64,000 nt of DNA from Bradyrhizobium nitroreducens (GTDB taxonomy: Bacteria > Pseudomonadota > Alphaproteobacteria > Rhizobiales > Xanthobacteraceae): NCBI RefSeq assembly GCF_002776695.1, contig NZ_LFJC01000003.1, forward strand, positions 6,174,951 to 6,238,950, read 5' to 3'. Below, in pieces: positions 32,841-42,376 of this stretch (position 1 is the first letter of the stretch; each line of letters begins with the position of its first letter). Both the position numbers and the translations under genes were made by a program. Under the pieces are notes generated by a model that did not search any database, was not told the origin of the DNA, and saw only the letters and a list, made by a program, of their open reading frames with translations.

Positions 32841-35800
32841 TCAACTCAGGATGAAGTCGTCCGCGAACGTGATCTGACCCGGCATGACATTCGCCAGCCA
32901 GATCTCGGAGGATCCGAATTGGACGAGCACGCCGCCCTCCGCATATTCGGTCAGGGTGACGCTTTCCGCCGCGTTCTCCGCGGTGACGCCGGTGCCGCGC
33001 ATGTCGATCCTGTCGCTCCCGTCGGTGAAATCATCGACCTGGAACGCGCCGCTGCCGGCGTTGAACACCAGGACGTCGGCGCCGTCGCCGGTTGTGATCC
33101 ACTTGACGCCGCCCTGTCCCTGGAAGGTGTCGTTGCCCGCGCCACCTTGCATGACGTCATCACCGGCGCCGCCGCGCAGGACATCGTTGCCGTCCTCCCC
33201 GAACAGCACGTCGTTACCGCTGCTCCCGGTGATGATGTTGTCGAGCGCGTTGCCGGCCGCGGTGAAGCCGCCGCTGTTCGTCCCCGTGAGATTCTCGAAG
33301 TTGTCGCCGAGCGTATAGGACGAGAGTGAGGTCTGCACCTCGTCGATGCCTTCATTGGTACTCTCGGTGACGACGTCATTGCTGGAATCGACGATATAGA
33401 TGTCGTTTCCGGTGCCGCCGTTCATGGTGTCGTTCCCGGCTCCTCCGTCCAGAACGTCATTGCCGCCCAGACCGTTCAGGGTGTCGTTGCCGCCGAGCCC
33501 GTTGAGCGCATCGCCCTCGTTCGTGCCAATCAGCGTGTCGGCCGCCGACGTCCCGCTCTGTGTGGTGCCTGCGACGTCCGTCACCGTCAGCGTGAAGACC
33601 TTGTCGAAGCTCAGCCCGCCCTGATCGACGATACGAACCGCGACATCGTGCGAGGTAGCAGTCTCGTAATCGAGCAACGTTCCGTTCGCGACCGTGATCT
33701 GGCCGGTCGCGGCATTGATCGCAAAGCGGCCGCCGGCATTGTCCGTGAGTGAATAGCTCAGCACGGCTCCGGCGTCGGGATCTACGCCCGTCACCGTTCC
33801 GACAACGGTCCCATTGGTCGAATTCTCCGCAATCGAACCTCCGCTCAAGGTCGCGTTGGTCGGAGCATGATTGTCTCCGCCGCCGGCAGTGTCGAAGATG
33901 AAGTCGTCGAACGTGATCTGGCCCGGCATGATGCTCTCGAACCAGATCTGCGAGGTCCCGAATTCCACCAGAACGCCGCCTTCCGCATATTCGGTCAGGG
34001 TGACGTTCTGCGCGGCATTCTGCGCCGTGACACCGGTGCCGCGCATGTTGATCTTGTCGTTACCGTCGCTGAAGTCGTCGACCTGCAAATATCCGCTGGC
34101 GCCGTTGAGGATCAGCGTGTCCTGGCCGCTGCCGGTCGTGATCCAGTTCTGGCCGCCTTGGCCGTCGAAGATGTCGTTGCCGGCGCCGCCCTGCAGAACG
34201 TCGTCGCCGGCTCCACCCAGCAACGTATCGTTGCCGTCACCGCCGAACAGGACGTCGTTGCCGCTGTTGCCCTTGATGACGTTGTCGAGGGCGTTGCCGC
34301 TGGCGGTCAGCGCCGTAGACGTCGTGGCCGTCACATTCTCGACGTTCGCGCCGAGCGCATAGCTCGACAGCGAGGTGCGAATCTCGTCGATCCCCTCGTT
34401 GGCCGTCTCGTTCACGACGTCGCCGGCCGCGTCGACGATGTAGACGTCGTTCCCGGCGCCGCCGGTCATGGTGTCGTTGCCCGTACCTCCGTCGAGCGTG
34501 TCGTTGCCGCCGAGGCCGTTCAGAACATCATTGCCGTCAAGTCCGTTGAGGACGTCGTTTTCTTCCGTGCCGGTCAGGGTGTTGGCCGCCGAGGTGCCGT
34601 TCAGGGTCGCGCCCGCGACGTCGGTGACAGCGAGTACGAACACCTCGTCGTAGGTCAGGCCGCCCTGGTCCGTGACCCGGACCGTCACGCTGTGCGACGT
34701 TGCGGTTTCGTAATCGAGCAGCGCACCGTCGGCGACCGTGATCTGGCCGGAGGTCGCATTGATGGCGAAGCGTCCTCCGGCGTCGTCGGTCAGGGAATAG
34801 GTCAAGACGGCGCCGTTGTCCGGATCGACGCCGGCAACGGTTCCGACGACCGCGCCGTTGCCGGAGTTTTCGGCAATCGTGCCGCCGCTCAAGGTCGCAT
34901 CGCTCGGAGCCTGGTTACCCGCTTCGTTGACGTCGGTCACGGCAATCGTGAAGGTCTTGTCGAAGGACAATCCGCCCTGATCCACGACATGAACAGTAAT
35001 GGCGTGGGACGTCGTTGCCTCATAGTCGAGCAGCGAACCATCGGCCACGGTGATCTGGCCGGTTGCTGCGTCGATCGCGAAGCGTCCGCTGGCGTTGTCC
35101 GTCAGCGAATAGGTCAGGACGGCTCCGGCATCGGGATCGACGCCGGCTACGGTTCCGACGATGGTGCCGCTCGCCGCATTTTCGGCTACCGAGCCGCCGG
35201 CCAGGGTCGCGTCGGTCGGTGCGTGGTTGACGGATTCGCTGACGTCGGTGACTTCGATGGTGAACGATTTGTCGAACGTCAACCCGGTCTGGTCCGTCAC
35301 GCGTACGATCACGGCGTGCGACGTCGCGCTTTCGTAGTCGAGCAGGGCGCCATTGGCCACCGTGATCTGCCCCGTGGCTGAATCGATCGCAAACCGTCCG
35401 CCAGCGTCATTCGTCAGGCTGTAGGTCAGCACTGCGTCCGTGTCCGGATCGACACCGGCGACGGTCCCGATGACGGTCCCGTTGTTCGCATTTTCCGCCA
35501 CCTGGTCGCTCGATAGCGTCGCGCCCTTTGGGGCATGGACGGCGGCAAGGATGTCGTCGCGTCCCCAGATCGTTCCGTTTGCGAACACGATCTGGTCGAA
35601 TCCCATGCTCTGGTCCGAATAGGGCTTCACCGTGATCGTCTCGCCGGTCTCGTAAACCGTGATCAGAATCGAATGGTCCGGCAGGCTGCTGACGCCGATG
35701 TCGGCCGGATTGAGATCGGACAGGCGCAAGGTGCCGCTGTTGTCTCCGAAATCCTCGATCGTATCGTTGCCATCGCCCTTGGCGTAAACGTAGATGTCGC

Positions 35801-38294
35801 CGTACTCGCCTCCGTAAAGGTGGTCGTTTCCGTGCCCTCCGACGAAGACAGTTGGCTGCCACTCGCCATTGATCTGCTGGGCCTTGGTGTAGAGCTCGTC
35901 GTTGCCGTCCGTGCCACGAACGGTTCGCATTGCTTCAAGGATGTGTTCGCGGGTCCACGTCGTTCCGTCGGCGAATTGGATCTCCTCGATCCCCTCCAGC
36001 CCGGCCTCCGCGAATTGATTGGTGATCGTGATGGTCGAGGGTTGCGTTCCGAGCACGCTGATAAAGAGATCGGACCCGCCGCCGCTGATCTCGATATCCG
36101 AGGCATTGAGATCGGTGAATGCGAGAACATCGACATCGTCGGACGCGCCGTCGTAGTCCATGACGTAGTCGTCGCCATCTCCGCGTGCGTAGCGGTAGAT
36201 GTCGGAGCCCGCGCCACCAAGCAGCAGATCCATCTCGCCACCGCCGGTGATCTCGTCATTCCCGGCGGTGCCTTGCAGAAAATCGATATCCGCCGTACCG
36301 GCGACCTCGGTAAGTGTCTCCAGAACCTGGAAGAGTTCAGAGCGTCCCGCCTTGTTGGCTTGGTTGGCTTGCGCTTCCAGGCCCAACGCTATCCGCAGAG
36401 ACTCCAGATATGGCGTCAGGATAAATCGTTCCGACGACCAGCCATTCCTGTTCTCCTCATAGTGCTGCTTGGCCTTCGAGGCGAATTTCGCGGGATCATA
36501 GACGTCCAGGCCGAAATCTCCGGTCTGATAGTTCTTGGCGAGGATGTAGTCCGGATTGGCGTCCGATCCGTTCAGGATGACCAGGCTGTGACCGGTGTTG
36601 ATGAACGTACCGGCATCACCTCCCTGTCCGAAGTAGAAATGGTTGTATCCTTCGAGATAATTGCCCTTCAGGTCGGCATATTCAACAAAGGTATGCGTTA
36701 GCTCGGGCTGAGTGATCTCGCCGTAATCGGCTTCGTCTTCGGAGGAGTCCCATCCGAAGAAGAGTTTGTCTGCGGCGTCACTGTCCAGGACGATGTCGCC
36801 CCATCCGAGGTAGAACTGATCGCCGCCGGCGCCTCCGGTCAACCGATCGTTGCCCGCCCCGCCGAACAGCTTGTCGTTGCCAGCACCGCCCGACAGCTTG
36901 TCTTCGTCGGCCCCGCCGAACAGCTGATCATTGCCCTCGGCACCGTAGATCTCGTCGTTCCCGGCATCGCCATAGAGCTTGTTGACGACGTTGGTATCGT
37001 TCTCGCCGGGGACGCTGGATCCTCCCCTGATGACGTCCTTTCCATCGCCGCCGTGGATGATGTCGGCGCCGATGCCGCCCCAGATCTCGTCCATCTCGGT
37101 GCCGCCATCGATCGTGTCGTCACCGGCTCCGCCCTCGATGTAATCCGCGCCATCGTCGCCGAAGAGCTGATCGCCGCCAGCGCCGCCGAATATCTGATCG
37201 TTGCCGCCGCCACCGTGGATGAAGTCGACTTCTCCATTGCTCGAACCGGCCGGGCTGTCGCCCCACAAAACGTCGCCGCCGCTGCCGCCGCGAATGGTGT
37301 CCGATCCCATCCCGCCATAGGCATAGACCTTCCCGGTGGCGGCCCACAAGTCGAGATTGTCAACTCCGTTGCTGCCGAAGACCGCGATCTTCGCGGCTTG
37401 AAGGTTCAGGCCGTGCAAGTCGCCGCTAACGGAGATCTCTTGCTTCAGAAAATACTCGACCTCGCCATTGCCGAAGCTGTCCTTGCTGTACATTTGCAAG
37501 CCAAGCTTTGCGCCGGTCTGCATGATCGTGAAGTCCGCGCCTGACAGATACGGAGTCAGAAGATCGGAGTTTTTTGCTGGCGTGCCATTGGCGTCGACCC
37601 CTGTCCCGTTTGAAATCTTGGTCGCCGCGTCTCCCATCGCGCCGGCGATTTGGGCAAGATAGTCTCCAGCGAGGACGTCATATCCGATGTTCTCGTTGCC
37701 GTTGATGTAGACCGCGACACGAGAATTGACGTTGAACTTGCCGGCCGAAAAATTGAGAAGGCTCAGGGCCGCGTCGATGGCCGACTTGCCTTCCGCTGCA
37801 AGACCATTGCGGTAGACCACGCCGGACACGCTCTGGCCGGAGCCGTCCGTAATTTCGAGCCTCGTCGATGCGACGCCGAATATTTCGTAGATCCGATCGG
37901 CTACCGGCTCGGCAAACGCCTCGTAGACCCATGATGCAAGTGCCGCGGCACCACCAGCCACCGCAACTTCAAGGGCAATCGGAAGCGACGCCCCGCCCAA
38001 TATGCCGAGCGCCACCGCTCTCAGCGCCAGCGTCAAGGCTTCGGCGATTTCAGCTTTGGGTCCGGTGTCCGCGATGATCTTGACCCCGTCCAGGTAGAAG
38101 AAGCCGTCCTCCCTGGTGATCACCTTGTTGATCTCATTGGCGGTGCTGCCCGGACCGAAATATTTGTAGAGAAACTTGATCGGCAATGAGCCCGCGTCGG
38201 TTTGCAGGAGAGGATCGAGAGCACCGTCCAGGAATTCCCCAAGTGCCTCGGTGACTTTCGAAGGCTCCGGCGGCGTTACGGTGTAGTATTCCAT
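32841..38294 (-). CDS. Giant RTX/cadherin-repeat secreted protein
   Basis: An 1817-residue protein. An N-terminal region of unknown fold (1-305) precedes a first GGxGxDxLx calcium-binding RTX block (about 310-490), a spacer (490-670), a second RTX block (675-915), three cadherin-like units in tandem (about 920-1230), RTX plus a beta-roll segment (1231-1470), then a fourth cadherin unit with a second copy of that RTX segment (1475-1817). It ends in DDFILS, an acidic-then-hydrophobic tail typical of type I secretion. It is probably secreted, calcium-folded and adhesin- or biofilm-like. GGGAGAG before the ATG at 38294 favours this start over 38333. No HlyB/HlyD transporter genes are nearby. Confidence 0.88.
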   Translation of the reverse strand: MEYYTVTPPEPSKVTEALGEFLDGALDPLLQTDAGSLPIKFLYKYFGPGSTANEINKVITREDGFFYLDGVKIIADTGPKAEIAEALTLALRAVALGILGGASLPIALEVAVAGGAAALASWVYEAFAEPVADRIYEIFGVASTRLEITDGSGQSVSGVVYRNGLAAEGKSAIDAALSLLNFSAGKFNVNSRVAVYINGNENIGYDVLAGDYLAQIAGAMGDAATKISNGTGVDANGTPAKNSDLLTPYLSGADFTIMQTGAKLGLQMYSKDSFGNGEVEYFLKQEISVSGDLHGLNLQAAKIAVFGSNGVDNLDLWAATGKVYAYGGMGSDTIRGGSGGDVLWGDSPAGSSNGEVDFIHGGGGNDQIFGGAGGDQLFGDDGADYIEGGAGDDTIDGGTEMDEIWGGIGADIIHGGDGKDVIRGGSSVPGENDTNVVNKLYGDAGNDEIYGAEGNDQLFGGADEDKLSGGAGNDKLFGGAGNDRLTGGAGGDQFYLGWGDIVLDSDAADKLFFGWDSSEDEADYGEITQPELTHTFVEYADLKGNYLEGYNHFYFGQGGDAGTFINTGHSLVILNGSDANPDYILAKNYQTGDFGLDVYDPAKFASKAKQHYEENRNGWSSERFILTPYLESLRIALGLEAQANQANKAGRSELFQVLETLTEVAGTADIDFLQGTAGNDEITGGGEMDLLLGGAGSDIYRYARGDGDDYVMDYDGASDDVDVLAFTDLNASDIEISGGGSDLFISVLGTQPSTITITNQFAEAGLEGIEEIQFADGTTWTREHILEAMRTVRGTDGNDELYTKAQQINGEWQPTVFVGGHGNDHLYGGEYGDIYVYAKGDGNDTIEDFGDNSGTLRLSDLNPADIGVSSLPDHSILITVYETGETITVKPYSDQSMGFDQIVFANGTIWGRDDILAAVHAPKGATLSSDQVAENANNGTVIGTVAGVDPDTDAVLTYSLTNDAGGRFAIDSATGQITVANGALLDYESATSHAVIVRVTDQTGLTFDKSFTIEVTDVSESVNHAPTDATLAGGSVAENAASGTIVGTVAGVDPDAGAVLTYSLTDNASGRFAIDAATGQITVADGSLLDYEATTSHAITVHVVDQGGLSFDKTFTIAVTDVNEAGNQAPSDATLSGGTIAENSGNGAVVGTVAGVDPDNGAVLTYSLTDDAGGRFAINATSGQITVADGALLDYETATSHSVTVRVTDQGGLTYDEVFVLAVTDVAGATLNGTSAANTLTGTEENDVLNGLDGNDVLNGLGGNDTLDGGTGNDTMTGGAGNDVYIVDAAGDVVNETANEGIDEIRTSLSSYALGANVENVTATTSTALTASGNALDNVIKGNSGNDVLFGGDGNDTLLGGAGDDVLQGGAGNDIFDGQGGQNWITTGSGQDTLILNGASGYLQVDDFSDGNDKINMRGTGVTAQNAAQNVTLTEYAEGGVLVEFGTSQIWFESIMPGQITFDDFIFDTAGGGDNHAPTNATLSGGSIAENSTNGTVVGTVTGVDPDAGAVLSYSLTDNAGGRFAINAATGQITVANGTLLDYETATSHDVAVRIVDQGGLSFDKVFTLTVTDVAGTTQSGTSAADTLIGTNEGDALNGLGGNDTLNGLGGNDVLDGGAGNDTMNGGTGNDIYIVDSSNDVVTESTNEGIDEVQTSLSSYTLGDNFENLTGTNSGGFTAAGNALDNIITGSSGNDVLFGEDGNDVLRGGAGDDVMQGGAGNDTFQGQGGVKWITTGDGADVLVFNAGSGAFQVDDFTDGSDRIDMRGTGVTAENAAESVTLTEYAEGGVLVQFGSSEIWLANVMPGQITFADDFILS

Positions 38295-38336
38295 GATGTT
38301 CTCTCCCAGGTCTCTTGTGGTGGCAGCATTCATCGG

Positions 38337-38359
38337 CTGGCCGAGTCACGCTCGGCCAG
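38337..38359. repeat. Perfect hairpin in the RTX gene leader
   Basis: CTGGCCGAG (38337-38345) and CTCGGCCAG (38351-38359) are perfect arms with a five-base loop, lying between the repeat-protein gene and the RTX gene. No T-run follows on the minus strand, so it may stabilise or attenuate rather than terminate. Confidence 0.6.
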
Positions 38360-38412
38360 TTGCTCGTCTTCTCGGTTGATTGAAGCGGATCGTTCCCGTC
38401 GTGGTGAGGCGC

Positions 38413-39144
38413 TTACCGCTGTGGGTCTCTGTGAAATTCCATCATTGTTCGAGGCGGGATTTCCTGACATTGCATGACGGTGCGAGGTCTCGACGCATCG
38501 CCCTCGATGCCTTCGATCGTGACGGTCTGGCGGCTTCTGCTCCAGACGACCCGGCGAGGGACATCGAAATTCATCGACAGCGTGATCTCATCCTGGCCCG
38601 CAGCGGTGACCTCGCCGCGAAACCCTCTTCCCTCCTTGCCGCGCTCGAAGAGTGCTTGTTTCGAAGCTGCATCCATCGTGAAGTACATGTCTCCTGCGTC
38701 CTCACAGCGGACGGAGATCGGATGCTGAATTGGGTCGCGAACCCGGAAGCTCAAAATGCTCCTTGGCGGGAGGACGGTGCACTGATGCGTCAATGTCGGC
38801 CGGAAGGTGGGGTCTTCAAGTCCCGGCCAGCTCATCGTCTTTTGATTGCGATCAAAGACCAGGTCGAGCCGTCCGGGACGGACGCGCAGCACGAATTCGA
38901 TCTTTCCATCATTCGTGGAAATGATCTCTCCCGAATGTGCATTGATACCGAAATACGTCTCGACGTTGATCGGCGGCGTTTCAAAAACGACGGCTTTGGC
39001 ATCGACGTCGAACGTCGCAAAGTAGGGGCGGACGGGAATGCCCCCCTCACACCGCACGGAAAATGGCTCAGCGGCTGCTGCGGGATCCGGCGTCAGCATG
39101 AGAAGCAGAATGAGCGCGAGAGGGAGGCCTGCGAGCCACTTCAT
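38413..39144 (-). CDS. Secreted protein made of two internal repeats
   Basis: A 243-residue protein with a signal peptide (about 1-25, ending PAAAA). The mature part contains two copies of one domain: residues about 29-138 and about 148-236. Each starts SVRCE, continues Y.F..DA..K..LFE, has a GE(I/V) turn, and ends QC..(L/I)PPR(S/T). The two cysteines per copy could form a disulfide. I do not recognise the family. It precedes the RTX gene by 118 bases on the same strand and may be co-expressed with it. GGAG before the ATG at 39144 supports the start. Confidence 0.7.
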   Translation of the reverse strand: MKWLAGLPLALILLLMLTPDPAAAAEPFSVRCEGGIPVRPYFATFDVDAKAVVFETPPINVETYFGINAHSGEIISTNDGKIEFVLRVRPGRLDLVFDRNQKTMSWPGLEDPTFRPTLTHQCTVLPPRSILSFRVRDPIQHPISVRCEDAGDMYFTMDAASKQALFERGKEGRGFRGEVTAAGQDEITLSMNFDVPRRVVWSRSRQTVTIEGIEGDASRPRTVMQCQEIPPRTMMEFHRDPQR

Positions 39145-39857
39145 GTCGCACACTCCGTTCGCGCATGAGAGCATCGCCCGCGGCCTCGCAGCAGCGAAGA
39201 GCAGTTTAAACTCTCGACATTACCTGGCGATAAATTGGCCGGGTGGCCTTGGTGAGCACGCAATGAACCTGCGCCGCGCAGAGAGTCTCTGAAGGTATTC
39301 CGAACGCCAGTCACGACCACGGTCCCCGAACATCGATGCCGCCTGCACACTGCGCGCGGGCCGACATCAACGTCCGGTTGCGGACCCTACATGAGAACTT
39401 CGAGATGTAAAGAAGCGGCACGCAACCTCGCGCTTTTCCGAGGATGTGGCGCGCTGACACGTGAAGCAGAGAAGATTCAAATCAAATTTGGAACCTGCAA
39501 GTCCAAGCATTTGAAGATGCTCATTCGATCGCTGTTCAATCGCGATCGATTTCGTTTGCCAATGACCGCAGTGAGACAGCGAATGAGATCGCGCTCGTTT
39601 TGCTTGCGGCAATTTGCCACCATTTTGAAGCCGGTTCCTTCGCGAACCTCTGGGCAAAATTGGGGAAGACGATGAGATGCCGAGTGCTGAACGATTCTGA
39701 ACACGATGAATTTGACGGCTTGGCGGGCGCGCAAACTTCGCGCAATGATATCGATCTTCAGCGGCGCCGATACGAACGTGGGGCGCGGACGAAGAGGCCT
39801 CGTTCCGACGATGCTCTGCGATGACCTGCTCCTCGAGGCCCAGGAGCCAAACACCAA
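39145..39857. other. Gene-poor, lower-GC accessory stretch
   Basis: About 700 bases richer in A+T than the surroundings. Long frames on either strand (for example minus-strand 39477-40214) have no domain, poor starts and unnatural composition. The phrase GACATCAACGTCCGGTTGCG near 39363-39382 looks like part of a dispersed non-coding sequence I associate with Bradyrhizobium, with low certainty. The stretch is best read as a scar of past rearrangement plus upstream signals of the flanking genes. Confidence 0.45.
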
Positions 39858-40160
39858 GTGAGACCCGTGAAGGTCAGATTGCACGTCCCCATGCCGTTCG
39901 TCGGTGCCGTAATAGCGATTATAGCGGGGGTGCATAGCGTCTACAGGCTGAGCCAGTGGCACTCTGCCGGAACGCTCTGGGCGAATTTTCGTAGCAGAGG
40001 CGAGCGCAGTCACCATCAGCTGATCACGTTTGCCGACCATCCATTCAACTTCGTCGGCTTGTTTGGGCTTCATCTGCTGTTCATTCTGATAGGCTGCTTG
40101 GGATTCGTTTTCATCGCACGAGAGATGCGGGCTTGGCTTGAGCGGCACAAATCCGGCTGA
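39858..40160 (+). CDS. Small two-helix membrane protein
   Basis: A 100-residue protein with a GTG start (an alternative GTG lies nine bases on). Hydrophobic segments at about residues 11-30 (MPFVGAVIAIIAGVHSVYRL) and 68-88 (GLFGLHLLFILIGCLGFVFI) make it a probable inner-membrane protein. A polar loop WHSAGTLWANFRSRGERSHHQ lies between. The clear membrane pattern supports coding, but I know no family. It is 156 bases upstream of the M23 peptidase gene in the same direction. Confidence 0.5.
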   Translation: MRPVKVRLHVPMPFVGAVIAIIAGVHSVYRLSQWHSAGTLWANFRSRGERSHHQLITFADHPFNFVGLFGLHLLFILIGCLGFVFIAREMRAWLERHKSG

Positions 40161-40316
40161 TAGGGATGGATCGTCGCCTTCGTGGGTGATCCTTCCCGGT
40201 ACTGTTGGCTTCACAGTGTACCGATGTTGGCCAAGGTTCTTGGGACATCAGGAATGAAAGTCTCGCTTCCAGACTACACTTTGTCGCGCGCCCCTGCGTC
40301 AGAGCGGACGGATCGG

Positions 40317-41312
40317 ATGAGAGCGCTTGTGTCTGTATTGGTGGTCTGCTCGGTCATCACTTGCGCGTCGGTGGCTCGCGGCTCCGAGCTGCAGCTTTTC
40401 GCTTGGCCGGTGGCTTGCAGCCTGGGAACGACCTGTTTCATCCAGAACTACGTCGACCATGATGCCTCCGACAAGATCTCGGACTTTCGATGCGGTCACC
40501 GAACCTATGACGGTCACGATGGCACCGACATCCGGCTGCCCGATCTGGACGTTCAGAGAAGTGGCGTCGAAGTCGTTGCCGCCGCCCCCGGGCGCGTTGC
40601 CCACACGCGCGACGGCATGGATGACGTATCGGTCAAGGTCGTCGGCAAAGCCGCAATAGCCGGCAAGGAATGCGGCAACGGCGCGGTCGTCGAACATGGA
40701 AATGGCTGGAGCACGCAGTACTGCCACATGGTCAAAGGAAGTGTCAGAGTTAAACCTGGTGACAGGGTAAGCTCCGGGCAGGCACTTGGGCTGGTGGGTC
40801 TGTCCGGAAACACCGAGTTTCCACACCTGCATTTCACGGTGAGGCATGACGGGGTCGTCGTGGATCCCTTTGCCGAAGGGGCGAAAGGCGAGTGCAGCGG
40901 CGGTCGTTCGCTGTGGCAGCCCGCGCTGGAGTCCGTTTCGAACTATCGGCCGACCGAGATCATCAACGTCGGCTTCGCTGATCGAGCGATGACCATGGAC
41001 GAGATCGAGACCGGAGAGGTGAAGCAATCTCCGCCCGGCTCTCATTCTGCCGCTCTCGTTGCGTATGTTCGCGCAATCGGACTTCAGGCGGAAGACGAGC
41101 AGGCCATCGAGTTGAGGTCACCTCAGGGGCAAGTCATCGCGGAGTACCGCGCACCGAAGCTGCCGCGGGACCAGGCCCAATATTTCATCTCGGCCGGAAG
41201 GAAGCGCGGAGGCTCCGTCTGGCCGCCCGGCACCTATACGGCAACCTTTGTCCTTCGCCGAAAAGGGGCTGAGATCGAGCGGCGGTCTTTCCAGGCGGAC
41301 ATCGCGCAATAG
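40317..41312 (+). CDS. M23-family peptidase, secreted
   Basis: A 331-residue protein with a signal peptide (about 1-22) and a LytM/M23 zinc endopeptidase domain (about 55-185). The metal ligands are in HDGTD (67-71) and HLHF (170-173), with YCHM between them. In the family it cuts peptide bridges of peptidoglycan. The C-terminal 140 residues (SNYRPTEIINVGFADRAM ... GTYTATFVLRRKG) look like a beta-sandwich that may bind cell wall or modulate access. The start at 40317 puts the signal peptide first; the in-frame ATG at 40254 has an AGGA close by and is a possible alternative. Confidence 0.85.
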   Translation: MRALVSVLVVCSVITCASVARGSELQLFAWPVACSLGTTCFIQNYVDHDASDKISDFRCGHRTYDGHDGTDIRLPDLDVQRSGVEVVAAAPGRVAHTRDGMDDVSVKVVGKAAIAGKECGNGAVVEHGNGWSTQYCHMVKGSVRVKPGDRVSSGQALGLVGLSGNTEFPHLHFTVRHDGVVVDPFAEGAKGECSGGRSLWQPALESVSNYRPTEIINVGFADRAMTMDEIETGEVKQSPPGSHSAALVAYVRAIGLQAEDEQAIELRSPQGQVIAEYRAPKLPRDQAQYFISAGRKRGGSVWPPGTYTATFVLRRKGAEIERRSFQADIAQ

Positions 41313-41336
41313 CAGCTCGCTCCTGGAGCCCAGCAA

Positions 41337-41370
41337 CCTCGCCAGTCCCCTTGGGCAGCTCGTGGCGAGG
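41337..41370. repeat. Inverted repeat after the M23 gene
   Basis: CCTCGCCA (41337-41344) and TGGCGAGG (41363-41370) are perfect arms 18 bases apart, 25 bases after the M23 stop codon. No T-run follows, so a terminator function is only possible. Confidence 0.4.
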
Positions 41371-41545
41371 CCTTCACGACCAGGGGTGACGCTCCAGTCC
41401 GGCCGCCGTGGCGCGCCACGCATTTCCCATCTTGTCATCTACCCTGAATAGTTGTTCAGTCCTTGCGGGGCGATTTGCATCTTTTGACGTGACGAAGCGT
41501 TCGGCCGCAGGGCGTGCGGCAGGCGTGTGAGACAGGAAGCGCGCC

Positions 41546-42226
41546 ATGGTTTATCGGCGGACGCATCAAGTGGTTAAGCGCCTTGCGGCGCGGCGCAGCG
41601 CGATTCTCGCGGCGGCGCGGGAGGCTGCGGCGGAAGGCGGGATGGCGGCGGTGCAGATCGCCCCGGTCGCGGTCCGGGCGAATGTCGCGGCTGGAACGGT
41701 CTACCGTTACTTCCCCTCCAAGGCCGAGCTGATCTCCGAACTCATTGCAGAGGTCTCCCGCGACGAGCTCGCGGCGATCCGCCGGGCTGCCGATGCCGCG
41801 CCGGGGCCGTCCTCGGCGCTGGCGGCCGCCGTGACGACGGTGGCGGTCCATACGCTGTCGCAGCGCCGGTTGGCCTGGGGCATCCTGGCCGAGCCTGTCG
41901 ATGTCGATGTCAGCGCCTCCAGGCTCGCTAGCCGGCGCGAGATTGCCGGCGAGATTGCCGCCCGGATCGACGCTGCGGTGCGTGCCGGCCACCTGCCGGC
42001 GCAGGACACCGCGCTCGCCGCCACCGCTCTGCTCGGCGCGCTGCACGAGGCCCTGGTCGGCCCGCTCGCGCCCGACAATCTCGATGATCCCGTCAAGATG
42101 CGCGATGCGGTGCAGACCGTGACGCTGCTGGCGCTGCGCGCCGTCGGCGTCATGGACGCCCGCGCCCGTGGTCTGGTGGTGCAGCAGACACTGCTGCCGA
42201 CGACGAAGGCGCTGGTGGGGGCGTAA
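41546..42226 (+). CDS. TetR-family transcriptional regulator
   Basis: A 226-residue regulator with an N-terminal HTH domain (about 14-62, AVQIAPVAVRANVAAGTVYR followed by YFPSKAELISELI) and a C-terminal ligand domain (about 90-215). It stands alone between the M23 gene and the convergent pyruvate kinase gene; no obvious target gene is adjacent and no clear palindrome is at its start. The ligand and regulon are unknown. Confidence 0.88.
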   Translation: MVYRRTHQVVKRLAARRSAILAAAREAAAEGGMAAVQIAPVAVRANVAAGTVYRYFPSKAELISELIAEVSRDELAAIRRAADAAPGPSSALAAAVTTVAVHTLSQRRLAWGILAEPVDVDVSASRLASRREIAGEIAARIDAAVRAGHLPAQDTALAATALLGALHEALVGPLAPDNLDDPVKMRDAVQTVTLLALRAVGVMDARARGLVVQQTLLPTTKALVGA

Positions 42227-42376
42227 AATCGCCGCGCGACGGCGGTGGCGCCCTGACCCCGCTCAGGTCATTGCCTGAGCACACCTTTTCACAAAACCCG
42301 CGCACGTTCTCCGAAGATGCCGGCTACTGTGCATGGGGTTGTTTTCGAGATTTTGGTTTTGGCCGCGCCAGCGGGC

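Noticed and set aside
32841..37300. Many evenly spaced similar DNA segments, at first glance CRISPR-like
   Set aside because: The spacing follows coding repeats GGxGxDxLx and cadherin units in one continuous minus-strand frame, and no constant repeat with unique spacers exists.
32841..39144. A complete type I secretion locus around the RTX gene
   Set aside because: No HlyB-like ABC transporter, HlyD-like adaptor or TolC gene was found in the window; only the substrate-like protein is present.
39477..40214. Long minus-strand open frame of 245 codons
   Set aside because: No domain or ribosome site; its composition is unlike the neighbours, and it overlaps the better-supported small membrane protein on the plus strand.
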